From: Bacteroidota bacterium
GTDB taxonomy: Bacteria; Bacteroidota; Bacteroidia; Chitinophagales; Chitinophagaceae
NCBI GenBank assembly: GCA_947447835.1
Contig: CANFLP010000028.1
Location: 1 to 18,375, forward strand
DNA length: 18,375 bases
Reading direction: 5' to 3'
Positions 8,588 through 15,836 of this stretch are shown here, in pieces. Both the position numbers and the translations under genes were made by a program. Under the pieces are notes generated by a model. It was not told the DNA's origin and made no database searches. It saw only the letters and a list, made by a program, of their open reading frames with translations. Position 1 is the stretch's first letter. Each line of letters starts with the position of its first letter.

Positions 8588-9868
8588 ATGACTATTCAGG
8601 ATTCATTCGTGTTGGCTTGGCGCACCGTTAAAAGCAATAAACTAAGAACGGGCATTACCGTTACTATTATCGCATTTGGTATCATGGCGCTTATTGGAAT
8701 TATTACCGCTATTTCGGCAATGAACCAAAGCTTAAAGGAGAACTTCTCTTTTATGGGTGCGAATGCATTTAGCGTACGTTATAAGGAATTGAATGCTAGG
8801 ATGGGTGGTCCGAATAATGGGGATGAATTTTCGAAAACTAAAAAAGGCTTAAAAGAAAAAAAATCAAATTTAGACAAGCCTATTAAAATAGAGGAGGCGA
8901 CTTATTTTAAAGATCATTATGGATTTGGCCGTGCTATTGTAAGTATTTCAAGAAGGTCAGGTGGGAACAATGAATTACACTATAAGGACAAAAAAACCAA
9001 TCCTCAAATTGGGCTAATGGGTGGTGACGAAAACTATTTAGCGGTAAATGGCTATTCATTAACAACGGGTCGCAATTTAAATAATGTAGATATTGAAAGT
9101 GGAAGAAGTGTTTGTATTATTGGAAGTAATGTGGCTGCAAAATTATTTCCTAGCAAGCCAGAGTCCTGTATTGACAAAGTAATTTTATTACAAGGGAAAC
9201 CATATAGAGTAGTAGGTTTATTAAAATCAAAAGGATCTAGTGCAATGATGAGACAAGATGATGTTGTTATTACTTCAATAAAAAATATTCGACAATACAG
9301 TAACAATAATCCATCTTATGCGATTGGTGTAATGGTAAATAATGTTGCAGAATTAGAACCTGCAATAGGAGAGACTACTGAGCAAATGAGAAAGGCAAGA
9401 AGACTTATTCCTTCCGAGACTGATAATTTTGTAATTGATAAGAGCGATAAATTTGCAGAAATGTTTATTGGATTCTTGTCAGGTATTAGTGGTGCTGCAG
9501 GTGCCATTGGCATGATTACCTTAATTGGTGCTGCCATTGGCTTAATGAACATTATGCTAGTAGCTGTGAGTGAAAGAACACGAGAGGTTGGTTTGATTAA
9601 AGCATTAGGCGGAAAGAAAAAAGATGTACGCCGTCAATTTTTATTTGAAAGTGTTTGTATAAGTATTTTAGGTGCTGTATTTGGCATTATACTTGGCGTC
9701 GCCGTAGGCAATTTATTTAGTTTAATTCTACATACTGGGTTTGTAGTTCCATGGATGTGGGTTGTTATTGGCATTGTAATTTGTACTATTGTTGGGCTTG
9801 CTGCCGGTATTTATCCTGCCATGAAAGCAGCTTCATTGAATCCCATTGACGCATTGCGTTACGAATAA
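8588..9868 (+). CDS. ABC transporter permease, MacB/FtsX family
   Basis: Inner-membrane permease of the MacB/FtsX (type VII) ABC family, which usually works by mechanotransmission rather than by opening a transport channel. The 426-residue protein has one N-terminal membrane helix (about 20-43), a large periplasmic region (about 45-290, MacB_PCD-like), and three C-terminal helices (about 293-325, 352-376, 387-412). The cytoplasmic loop after TM2 reads SERTREVGLIKALGGKKKDV, and the C-terminus is NPIDALRYE, both typical of the family. No cognate LolD/MacB-type ATPase or membrane fusion protein is in the window, so its substrate cannot be named. It lies 88 bp downstream of nuoN and is terminated by the hairpin at 9934-9970. 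Confidence 0.9.
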   Translation: MTIQDSFVLAWRTVKSNKLRTGITVTIIAFGIMALIGIITAISAMNQSLKENFSFMGANAFSVRYKELNARMGGPNNGDEFSKTKKGLKEKKSNLDKPIKIEEATYFKDHYGFGRAIVSISRRSGGNNELHYKDKKTNPQIGLMGGDENYLAVNGYSLTTGRNLNNVDIESGRSVCIIGSNVAAKLFPSKPESCIDKVILLQGKPYRVVGLLKSKGSSAMMRQDDVVITSIKNIRQYSNNNPSYAIGVMVNNVAELEPAIGETTEQMRKARRLIPSETDNFVIDKSDKFAEMFIGFLSGISGAAGAIGMITLIGAAIGLMNIMLVAVSERTREVGLIKALGGKKKDVRRQFLFESVCISILGAVFGIILGVAVGNLFSLILHTGFVVPWMWVVIGIVICTIVGLAAGIYPAMKAASLNPIDALRYE

Positions 9869-9933
9869 TTTAATACTGCTTTTGTTAGCACTTTTATTAA
9901 TAATTTAAAAGCTAAAAAAAGCACTCTAATAAA

Positions 9934-9970
9934 ACAAAAAGGGGGCCCGAATTTCGGGCCCCCTTTTTGT
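9934..9970. terminator. Bidirectional intrinsic terminator between convergent genes
   Basis: A 16-bp perfect stem (9934-9949 with 9955-9970) encloses the loop AATTT. Its core is GGGGGCCCG pairing with CGGGCCCCC, flanked by A5 on the left and T5 on the right, so each strand has a GC-rich hairpin followed by a U-run. It lies 65 bp after the permease stop and 19 bp beyond the metalloprotease stop, so it can end transcription of both convergent genes. Confidence 0.93.
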
Positions 9971-9989
9971 TTGGGTTGAAGTAAATTAA

Positions 9990-12497
9990 TTACTTAGGAT
10001 CTAATATGTGTTTAATGCGATCTTGTAAGTCATCGAAGTGATTTACAGAACTTGCATCATTAATGCTTGCTTTGTTTGCTTGAATACTAGCAGCTAATTT
10101 TTTTAATTGTGCTTTAGCTTCAGAAACTACATCTGTGTTTTCAACATCCACTGCAGGTCCCATTCTTAATACTGGCGCTGCAGAAGATGCAGTTGTACTA
10201 GGATTAATTAAATCACCTAACTGAGACACAAAGGTCTTTTGCAAGTTACGACGTAATACGTCAGTTGCTTGATGGCTAGTTAATTCCGAGAAAATACCTT
10301 TACGTGTATCTTCCATCATATCGTGTAATGAATAAGTTGCATTTAAAAAACGAGTACTGCTTGTTGTCAAACGATATAGACGTCCTTTATCTAACAAACT
10401 TTTTAATACATTGGTTTGAATAGATTGAAGACGCTCATTAGCAATTGGACTAGAAATTTTGTTTAAAATAGTATTGTCTAACAACCATTTTGGTGTTGTA
10501 AATAATTGCGTTTGTAAAAAGTTCATTGCTGATTTTTGAATCGCAACCGGTGTAGCAGTATATACATCTCCTTTCTCTTCTACACTTTTAAATGTTTCAT
10601 ATACACCACCTACATTTTTTAATACATGTCCCATGTAACGATTGTATTGCACAACTAATTGAGTGTATACGTCACTTAAATTTTGGTAATGATCTGCTTC
10701 TTCTTTTGTCCATTCAGGTAAATTAACAATAATGCGTTTTAAGTTCTTGATTGCGTATTCACTTGCTAGTACGGAGTTGTCTCCAAGATCTTCGGTTTGT
10801 GCACGTGGGTCAGCATTATAACCTTCGCCGCCAAACCATAATCTATCATTTTTACTCAATGCATCCACAACCCATTTGTTATTTACTTTTTTATCTGCTT
10901 CATCGCCTACACCAGTATAGGTATAACCCCATTTAATGGCCCATTTATCATAGTCGCCAATGCGTGGGAATAGACCCATTTCGCTAACATGATCTTCGGG
11001 TTGTGCTACATAGTTAAAACGAGCATAGTCCATGATACTTGCCGTGTGTCCATTTGTTTCTAACCATTTTGCATCTCTTAATTTTTCAACAGGCGTTTTA
11101 CTACTGCTGCCCATGTTGTGTCTTAAGCCTAATGTATGTCCAACTTCGTGAGAAGAAACAAAACGAATTAAATTACCCATTAAGGTATCGTCAAACTTCA
11201 TTTTTCTTGCAGCCGGATCAACAGCAGCTGTTTGAATCATGTACCAATCATGTACTAGGTTCATTACATTATGATACCATCCAATATGGCTTTCTAATAT
11301 TTCACCACTTCTTGGATCATGAACTTGAGGTCCATAGGCATTTTCAATATCCGAAGCAAAATAGCGCACTACAGAAAAACGTGCATCTTCTAAACTCATT
11401 GTGCTATCATCTGGCCACTCTTTTCCTTGGATTGCATTTTTCCAACCTGCTTTTTCAAAAGCAGCATTCCAATCATTTACTCCAGCTATTAAATAAGGCA
11501 CCCATTTTTTTGGGGTTGCAGGATCTATATAATAAACAATAGGCTTAATAGGCTCAACCAATTCTCCATTCTTATATTTCTCTAAATCTTCCGGTTTTGG
11601 CTCTAATTTGTAACGAACCGCGAATACTTGATTTTCTACTTTTTGTTGATCGTCAGAGTATTGCACAAAATTATCGGCAAAATAACCCACTCTAGAGTCG
11701 AATAAACGGGTATTCATTGGCACTTTAGGTAAAAGCCTTACCGAAGTGTTTAGCTCGAAAGTAACGGCCCCTGCGTTGATTGCAGCTGGAATTGCGCTAG
11801 CGCTACCTCCCATTGGACTTCCTGGCATTGGTGCACTAGCCGAAAATGTCTTTACAGTCCTTATCTCCATATTAATAGGGTAAGACTTAATACTTTCAAT
11901 ATAGGACCTGTCTGCAGCTAAAGCAGAAAGGTTAAAGTTCTTTTTTTCGCCACTTGTTAAGCTAACTGCTTGATTATCACCTTTAAAAAAGTCAGTAACA
12001 TCAATAACACTCGTTGTAGAATCCTTGCCGTAGGCTTTAATGTCAAAAGCAGCTACAATCGGATCTAAATAAGAGTTTTTAACTGCTTTAGCAATTGTCT
12101 GAGTAGAATCCGCCTTACTTATTAAGGTTACAACGCGCATAAATAGACGTTGGCTTGGCCCTTTTTCAAATACAAGGCTTTGTTCATTTACTTCCTCGCC
12201 ACCGTATCTTCTGGCACCACCTGCAACCTTGGCAAAACGCGTAACTGCAAGCATTTCACGGCCTAAAAGGCTATCAGGTATTTCGAAATAATATTTATCG
12301 TCTTGAAAATGAACTGTAAAGACCCCTTTTTGGCTAATTGCCTTCTTTGTAATCACATCACTAAAGGCTTTTGGACCTGTTTTTGCAGGGGCATCTTTTT
12401 TGGCACCATTTGGCGCATTTAAAGTGTCGGCTTTTTGTGCGTTTGAGCTAAATGTCAAAAAGACACAAAGACTAGTAAATACTAGAATTTTTTTCAT
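9990..12497 (-). CDS. Secreted zinc-dependent metalloprotease (DUF5117/DUF4953 type)
   Basis: Predicted exported metzincin-like protease of 835 residues. It begins with a signal peptide (MKKILVFTSLCVFLTFSSNAQ, likely cleaved after about residue 20). The N-terminal half (about 40-330) resembles the DUF5118/DUF5117 regions that precede the catalytic part in this Bacteroidota-rich family. The zinc site is H450-E451-x-x-H454-x-x-G457-x-x-H460, the extended metzincin motif, followed by a probable Met-turn, SIMDY, with M489. About 350 residues follow the zinc motif, with no recognisable sorting tag at the C-terminus, which ends in HILDPK. The natural substrate is unknown to me. The gene stands alone on the - strand, divergent from exbB and convergent with the permease. 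Family assignment is from memory of motifs; the peptidase call is well supported by the zinc motif. Confidence 0.9.
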   Translation of the reverse strand: MKKILVFTSLCVFLTFSSNAQKADTLNAPNGAKKDAPAKTGPKAFSDVITKKAISQKGVFTVHFQDDKYYFEIPDSLLGREMLAVTRFAKVAGGARRYGGEEVNEQSLVFEKGPSQRLFMRVVTLISKADSTQTIAKAVKNSYLDPIVAAFDIKAYGKDSTTSVIDVTDFFKGDNQAVSLTSGEKKNFNLSALAADRSYIESIKSYPINMEIRTVKTFSASAPMPGSPMGGSASAIPAAINAGAVTFELNTSVRLLPKVPMNTRLFDSRVGYFADNFVQYSDDQQKVENQVFAVRYKLEPKPEDLEKYKNGELVEPIKPIVYYIDPATPKKWVPYLIAGVNDWNAAFEKAGWKNAIQGKEWPDDSTMSLEDARFSVVRYFASDIENAYGPQVHDPRSGEILESHIGWYHNVMNLVHDWYMIQTAAVDPAARKMKFDDTLMGNLIRFVSSHEVGHTLGLRHNMGSSSKTPVEKLRDAKWLETNGHTASIMDYARFNYVAQPEDHVSEMGLFPRIGDYDKWAIKWGYTYTGVGDEADKKVNNKWVVDALSKNDRLWFGGEGYNADPRAQTEDLGDNSVLASEYAIKNLKRIIVNLPEWTKEEADHYQNLSDVYTQLVVQYNRYMGHVLKNVGGVYETFKSVEEKGDVYTATPVAIQKSAMNFLQTQLFTTPKWLLDNTILNKISSPIANERLQSIQTNVLKSLLDKGRLYRLTTSSTRFLNATYSLHDMMEDTRKGIFSELTSHQATDVLRRNLQKTFVSQLGDLINPSTTASSAAPVLRMGPAVDVENTDVVSEAKAQLKKLAASIQANKASINDASSVNHFDDLQDRIKHILDPK

Positions 12498-12734
12498 ATT
12501 TGATTATTATTAATTTAAAATAGATATAGTAAATATATTCCTTTCTACCAACAGTAGTTAGCTATATTAAATTTTAAATAAAAAAATGGTTTGAAAATTG
12601 TTTCATTCAAATAATTACTTATTTTGTAACCCCTTAGAAACTAGTGCGTAAAGATTCGAGTGAATTCTAACCAATAGTGAAGAGGATTTTATTCTTTTAT
12701 AAATTTTTATTTAAAACCAAAAATCAATTGAATC
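12498..12734. other. Divergent intergenic region between the metalloprotease gene and exbB
   Basis: 237 bp, very A/T-rich, with no open frame of interest. It must hold the start signals for both divergent genes. On the + strand there is one candidate promoter (12598-12626). On the - strand I found no convincing TAnnTTTG element at a suitable distance from a TTG. No riboswitch-like structure was recognised. Confidence 0.6.
12598..12626 (+). promoter_or_regulatory. Candidate Bacteroidota-type promoter for the exbB operon
   Basis: TTG at 12598-12600 is followed after 18 bp by TTATTTTG at 12619-12626. That is one mismatch from the Bacteroidota -7 consensus TAnnTTTG, at a spacing close to the usual one from the -33 TTG. 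It would give an exbB leader of about 100 nt. In such A/T-rich DNA, chance matches are common, so this is tentative. Confidence 0.35.
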
Positions 12735-13592
12735 ATGGCTGAGACTAAACCAACTGCAACTGCTGCATCGAAAACAGCAGCACAGCCGCAAAAAGGCGGC
12801 AACTTGATTGCAACTTTAGCACCTATCGCTTGTATCGTAGCAGGCTATGTTATCTGGCGCTTTGTGTTAGGTAACGCAAGTAATTTCACTAATCCAGATC
12901 CTAGTGGTGGTTTCTGGCCTTCACACAAAGGACCAAAAGGTACATTCACTAAAATGTATGAAGGTGGTATCATCGTGCCTATTTTGATTGGTAGTTTATT
13001 GATTGTGTTAACTTTTGTAATCGAAAGATTATTAACTGTTGCTAAAGCAGCAGGTACTGGTAGCAACACAGAGTTTATCCGTAAAGTACAATTTCACTTA
13101 GCAAACAAAGATGTAGAAAAAGCAATCGCTGAGTGTGACAAGCAAAAAGGATCTGTAGGTAATGTAATGAAATCTGGTTTGAAAAAATACAAAGAGATGA
13201 TTTCAAATACAGAATTAGATACTGATCAAAAAGTATTGAACATCCAAAAAGAAATTGAAGAAGCAACTGCATTGGAATTACCAATGTTAGAAAAGAACTT
13301 AGTATTCTTATCAACTATCGCATCTGTAGCAACCTTATTAGGTTTGTTCGGTACGGTATTAGGTATGATTCGTTCTTTCTCTAAATTAGGTGAAGAAGGT
13401 GGTGGTGAAGCTGCTCGTGAATTATCTCAAGGTATCTCTGAGGCCTTGTATAATACTGCATTGGGTATTGGTACTTCTGCTATCGCTATTATTATGTACA
13501 ACGTATTCACTACAAGAATCGATGGTATTACATATGGTATCGATGAGTCTGGATTTACTTTAACTCAAAGCTTCGCAGCAAACTACAAATAG
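12735..13592 (+). CDS. exbB: MotA/TolQ/ExbB proton channel family protein (ExbB)
   Basis: Inner-membrane scaffold of the TonB energising motor, which with ExbD uses the proton gradient to drive TonB. The 285-residue protein has an N-terminal helix (about 24-46) additional to the three-helix core, then TM segments at about 78-100, 188-215 and 234-258. The core carries the family's ATLLGLFGTVLGMIRSF and SEALYNTALGIGTSAIAI stretches. A charged cytoplasmic domain (about 101-186) lies between the first and second core helices. The N-terminal 20 residues are Ala/Thr/Lys-rich and probably cytoplasmic. It heads an exbB-exbD-exbD-tonB operon. It could in principle be TolQ-like, but the adjacent tonB favours ExbB. 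Confidence 0.93.
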   Translation: MAETKPTATAASKTAAQPQKGGNLIATLAPIACIVAGYVIWRFVLGNASNFTNPDPSGGFWPSHKGPKGTFTKMYEGGIIVPILIGSLLIVLTFVIERLLTVAKAAGTGSNTEFIRKVQFHLANKDVEKAIAECDKQKGSVGNVMKSGLKKYKEMISNTELDTDQKVLNIQKEIEEATALELPMLEKNLVFLSTIASVATLLGLFGTVLGMIRSFSKLGEEGGGEAARELSQGISEALYNTALGIGTSAIAIIMYNVFTTRIDGITYGIDESGFTLTQSFAANYK

Positions 13593-13627
13593 TAGTTACA
13601 AAACTATTTTAATAAGGGCAACCTTAT
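13587..13627 (+). other. Tandem small hairpins between exbB and the first exbD
   Basis: Two adjacent inverted repeats lie in the exbB-exbD gap. The first pairs AAATAGT (13587-13593, containing the exbB stop codon) with ACTATTT (13603-13609) around a 9-nt loop and is followed by a short U-run. The second pairs ATAAGG (13612-13617) with CCTTAT (13622-13627) around the GNRA tetraloop GCAA. Both are short and A/U-rich. A role in mRNA stability or partial attenuation is an inference. Confidence 0.35.
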
Positions 13628-13649
13628 AAATAATTAAAAGATAATAAAA

Positions 13650-14297
13650 ATGGGTAGAGCCAAATTACCTCGTAAGAGTACCACCATCGACATGACTGCC
13701 ATGTGTGATGTGGCTTTCCTTTTATTGTCATTCTTTATCTTGACTACTAAGTTCAAGCCTTCAGAAGCAATTGCTGTAACTACTCCTAGTTCAGTAGCTT
13801 CTAAAGTAGCTCCTAACAAGGACTTTGTCTTAGTAACTATTGATAAAGATGGTAAAGTATTTCTTACTATTGATGATAAGCAAAAAAGAGAACTCGTTGC
13901 TAATTCTTTAAATACAACTAAGAATTTAGGTATCGACGTTGCTGCTTTTAAAAGTGCCAGTTTTATTGGTGCTCCATTTAGCGGTTTAAGTTCTTTCTTA
14001 TCTATCACTGAAGAAAACAGAAAAGGAAATCTTCTTCCTGGTATACCATGTAAGGATAGTACGAATAATGAATTAATCATTTGGATGCAAGCCGTTAATG
14101 AAGCATATGCTGGAGCAAAAATGGACCTTTTATTAAAAGGGGACAACCTTGCGAAATATCCTTCTTTCAAAGGTGTTTTATCTGCATTCAAAAAGAACAA
14201 TATTCAGAAATTCCAAATGGTAACCAATCCTGAAAATGCACCTGTAGGTTCAGAATTGTACAAGAGAGGAATGAGTGGAGAAAAAATGGATAACTAA
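13650..14297 (+). CDS. exbD: ExbD/TolR family protein, first paralogue
   Basis: Proton-channel partner of ExbB. The 215-residue protein has a short basic cytoplasmic N-terminus and a single membrane helix (about 18-35) that begins with the conserved aspartate D20 in MTAMCDVAFLLLSFF; this Asp is the proton-relay residue of the family. A periplasmic domain of about 175 residues follows, longer than E. coli ExbD (141 aa in total). C19 directly precedes the Asp. It is 57 bp after exbB and 28 bp before the second exbD. It differs clearly from the second copy in the periplasmic part, so the two are diverged paralogues and not a recent duplication. Confidence 0.93.
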   Translation: MGRAKLPRKSTTIDMTAMCDVAFLLLSFFILTTKFKPSEAIAVTTPSSVASKVAPNKDFVLVTIDKDGKVFLTIDDKQKRELVANSLNTTKNLGIDVAAFKSASFIGAPFSGLSSFLSITEENRKGNLLPGIPCKDSTNNELIIWMQAVNEAYAGAKMDLLLKGDNLAKYPSFKGVLSAFKKNNIQKFQMVTNPENAPVGSELYKRGMSGEKMDN

Positions 14298-14325
14298 ATT
14301 ATAAACTAATTAAAAGCTATTTACT

Positions 14326-14904
14326 ATGGCAGAATTAGATACCTCGGGTGGGGGACATAAGAAACCCGGTGTCAAGAAAGGGAAGAAGCTATCAACGCGT
14401 GTCGATTTGACACCGATGGTGGATTTAGGTTTCCTCTTGATTACCTTCTTCATCTTCACTACCACGATGAGTCAACCAACAGCTATGAAGTTGCTTTTGC
14501 CTGATGATAAAGTAAAACCTGAGGAGCAAAATAAAGCAAAAGAATCAGGAGCTTTAACCATCTTGATGGGTGCAGATAATCATATTTACTATTATGAAGG
14601 TCAGTTAAAAACGGATGCTTCCAATTTCTTATCAGCTTCCTATAGCGGGGAGAATTCTATTCGTGATGTAATCATGAAAAAGAAGGCATATGTAAGAAGT
14701 ATTGCATCAGATCCTAACGATCCTGAACATGATTTAGTAGTCGTGATTAAACCTAGCCAATATTGTAATTATAAAAACGTAATTGATATTTTAGATGAAA
14801 TGTCTATTAACGTTGTTAAAAAATTCGCTTTAGTGGATATTTTTGATACAGAAGAACAATTGGTTAAAATATCTGACGCATCAGCAACACCTTCAAGCAA
14901 TTAA
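14326..14904 (+). CDS. exbD: ExbD/TolR family protein, second paralogue
   Basis: Second proton-channel partner in the operon, 192 residues. A Gly/Lys-rich cytoplasmic tail (1-24) precedes the membrane helix, which starts at D33 in LTPMVDLGFLLITFFIFTT, the canonical ExbD motif with the proton-relay Asp. A periplasmic domain follows (about 52-192) and includes the stretch DLVVVIKPSQYCNYKNVIDILDEMSI, resembling the TolR/ExbD C-terminal fold. It ends 11 bp before tonB. Tandem exbD genes before tonB are common in Bacteroidota; whether the two form heterodimers is not shown here. Confidence 0.93.
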   Translation: MAELDTSGGGHKKPGVKKGKKLSTRVDLTPMVDLGFLLITFFIFTTTMSQPTAMKLLLPDDKVKPEEQNKAKESGALTILMGADNHIYYYEGQLKTDASNFLSASYSGENSIRDVIMKKKAYVRSIASDPNDPEHDLVVVIKPSQYCNYKNVIDILDEMSINVVKKFALVDIFDTEEQLVKISDASATPSSN

Positions 14905-14915
14905 AAGCATTTAAA

Positions 14916-15737
14916 ATGGACATAAACAAAATATTAACCGCCGATGTATTGGACCTCATTTTTGAGGGAAGATATAAGGAGTATGGTGCTTATGAGCTAA
15001 GAAAAACATACAATGATCGTTTGAAAAAAGCGATGCTTGCTATGATAGCCATAACTGTACTTTTAGCTGGTGGCGCTATTTGGTCTAACACTAAAAAGAA
15101 ATCTAAAACCGAAATTATGGTTGCTGATGTTTCTTTAGCAGATGTTAATAACCAAGAGAAAAAAGCACCACCACCACCTCCTCCACCTCCACCAAAGCAA
15201 GAACCACCAAAAGTGGAAATGGCTAAATTCACACCTCCAAAAATCGTAAAAGATGAGGAAGTGAGAAAAGAGGACGAGGTAAAAGAAGTTGAAAAACTAG
15301 AAGACGTTAAAATTGGCGCAGTAGATCAAAAAGGTATCAAAGATGATGGTATTGTGGCTCCAGTAGAACAAAGTACTGGTCCTGCTGCACCTCCTGAAGA
15401 AGAAACTGATAAAATCTTTACTGTAGTTCAACAACCAGCTGAGTTCCCTGGTGGGCAACAAGGATGGATTCGTTATCTAGAAAGAACTTTAAATAGAGAC
15501 TTGCCAGTTGAAAATGGCGCTCCTGCTGGTAAATACGCTGTAACTGTTTCTTTCGTTGTATCAAGAGATGGATCTATTTCAGACGTTAAGGCTGAAAATA
15601 ATCCTGGATATGGTACTTCAGACGAAGCGGTACGTGTAATCACAAGAGGACCAAGATGGAAACCAGCTGTTCAAAATGGCCGTAATGTAATTTACCGTCA
15701 CAGACAAGCAATTGTATTCCAAGTTTCTGAAGATTAG
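14916..15737 (+). CDS. tonB: Energy transducer TonB
   Basis: Periplasm-spanning protein that passes ExbB/ExbD energy to outer-membrane TonB-dependent (including SusC-like) transporters. The 273-residue protein has an unusually long cytoplasmic N-terminus (about 1-37) with the Bacteroidota signature RYKEYGAYELRKTY, one membrane helix (about 38-57), a Pro-rich and then highly charged linker (P85-P93 is nine consecutive prolines, followed by Lys/Glu/Val repeats), and a C-terminal TonB domain (about 170-273) with EFPGG at 176-180 and a VTVSFVVSRDGSISDVK core. The last gene of the operon, it is followed 19 bp later by an intrinsic terminator. Confidence 0.95.
   Translation: MDINKILTADVLDLIFEGRYKEYGAYELRKTYNDRLKKAMLAMIAITVLLAGGAIWSNTKKKSKTEIMVADVSLADVNNQEKKAPPPPPPPPPKQEPPKVEMAKFTPPKIVKDEEVRKEDEVKEVEKLEDVKIGAVDQKGIKDDGIVAPVEQSTGPAAPPEEETDKIFTVVQQPAEFPGGQQGWIRYLERTLNRDLPVENGAPAGKYAVTVSFVVSRDGSISDVKAENNPGYGTSDEAVRVITRGPRWKPAVQNGRNVIYRHRQAIVFQVSED
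15168..15194 (+). repeat. CCA/CCT proline-codon run in tonB
   Basis: Nine consecutive proline codons (mixed CCA and CCT) encode P85-P93 of TonB. The run gives a rigid extended linker that helps span the periplasm. The short triplet repeat is a likely place for length variation between strains. Confidence 0.85.
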
Positions 15738-15756
15738 ATTAATCTGATTCAATATT

Positions 15757-15788
15757 AAAATGCCAGCCCTTAAACGGCTGGCATTTTT
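15757..15788 (+). terminator. Intrinsic terminator of the exbB-exbD-exbD-tonB operon
   Basis: TGCCAGCC (15761-15768) pairs with GGCTGGCA (15776-15783) around a 7-nt loop. The stem can be extended by A4/T4, and five T residues (15784-15788) follow. It begins 19 bp after the tonB stop. Confidence 0.92.
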
Positions 15789-15824
15789 GTTATCAGCCAA
15801 TCGCTTTTTCCAATCAATACAATT

Positions 15825-15832
15825 TATCTTTG
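15825..15832 (+). promoter_or_regulatory. Consensus -7 element of the mnmE promoter, possibly leaderless
   Basis: TATCTTTG is a perfect match to the Bacteroidota -7 consensus TAnnTTTG, 4 bp upstream of the mnmE ATG and 36 bp after the preceding terminator. The matching -33 region has only TTT (near 15806) and no TTG. Initiation a few bases downstream would fall at or next to the A of the start codon. Confidence 0.6.
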
Positions 15833-15836
15833 CAAC

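Noticed and set aside
11039..11542. Open frame of 167 codons on the + strand within the metalloprotease gene.
   Set aside because: It lies opposite the zinc-site coding region of a well-supported gene, its product is rich in Leu/His/Cys with no motif, and there are no start signals.
13634..14200. Open frame of 188 codons on the - strand opposite the first exbD.
   Set aside because: It is antisense to a gene with clear family motifs, has no recognisable domain, and fits a chance opposite-strand opening.
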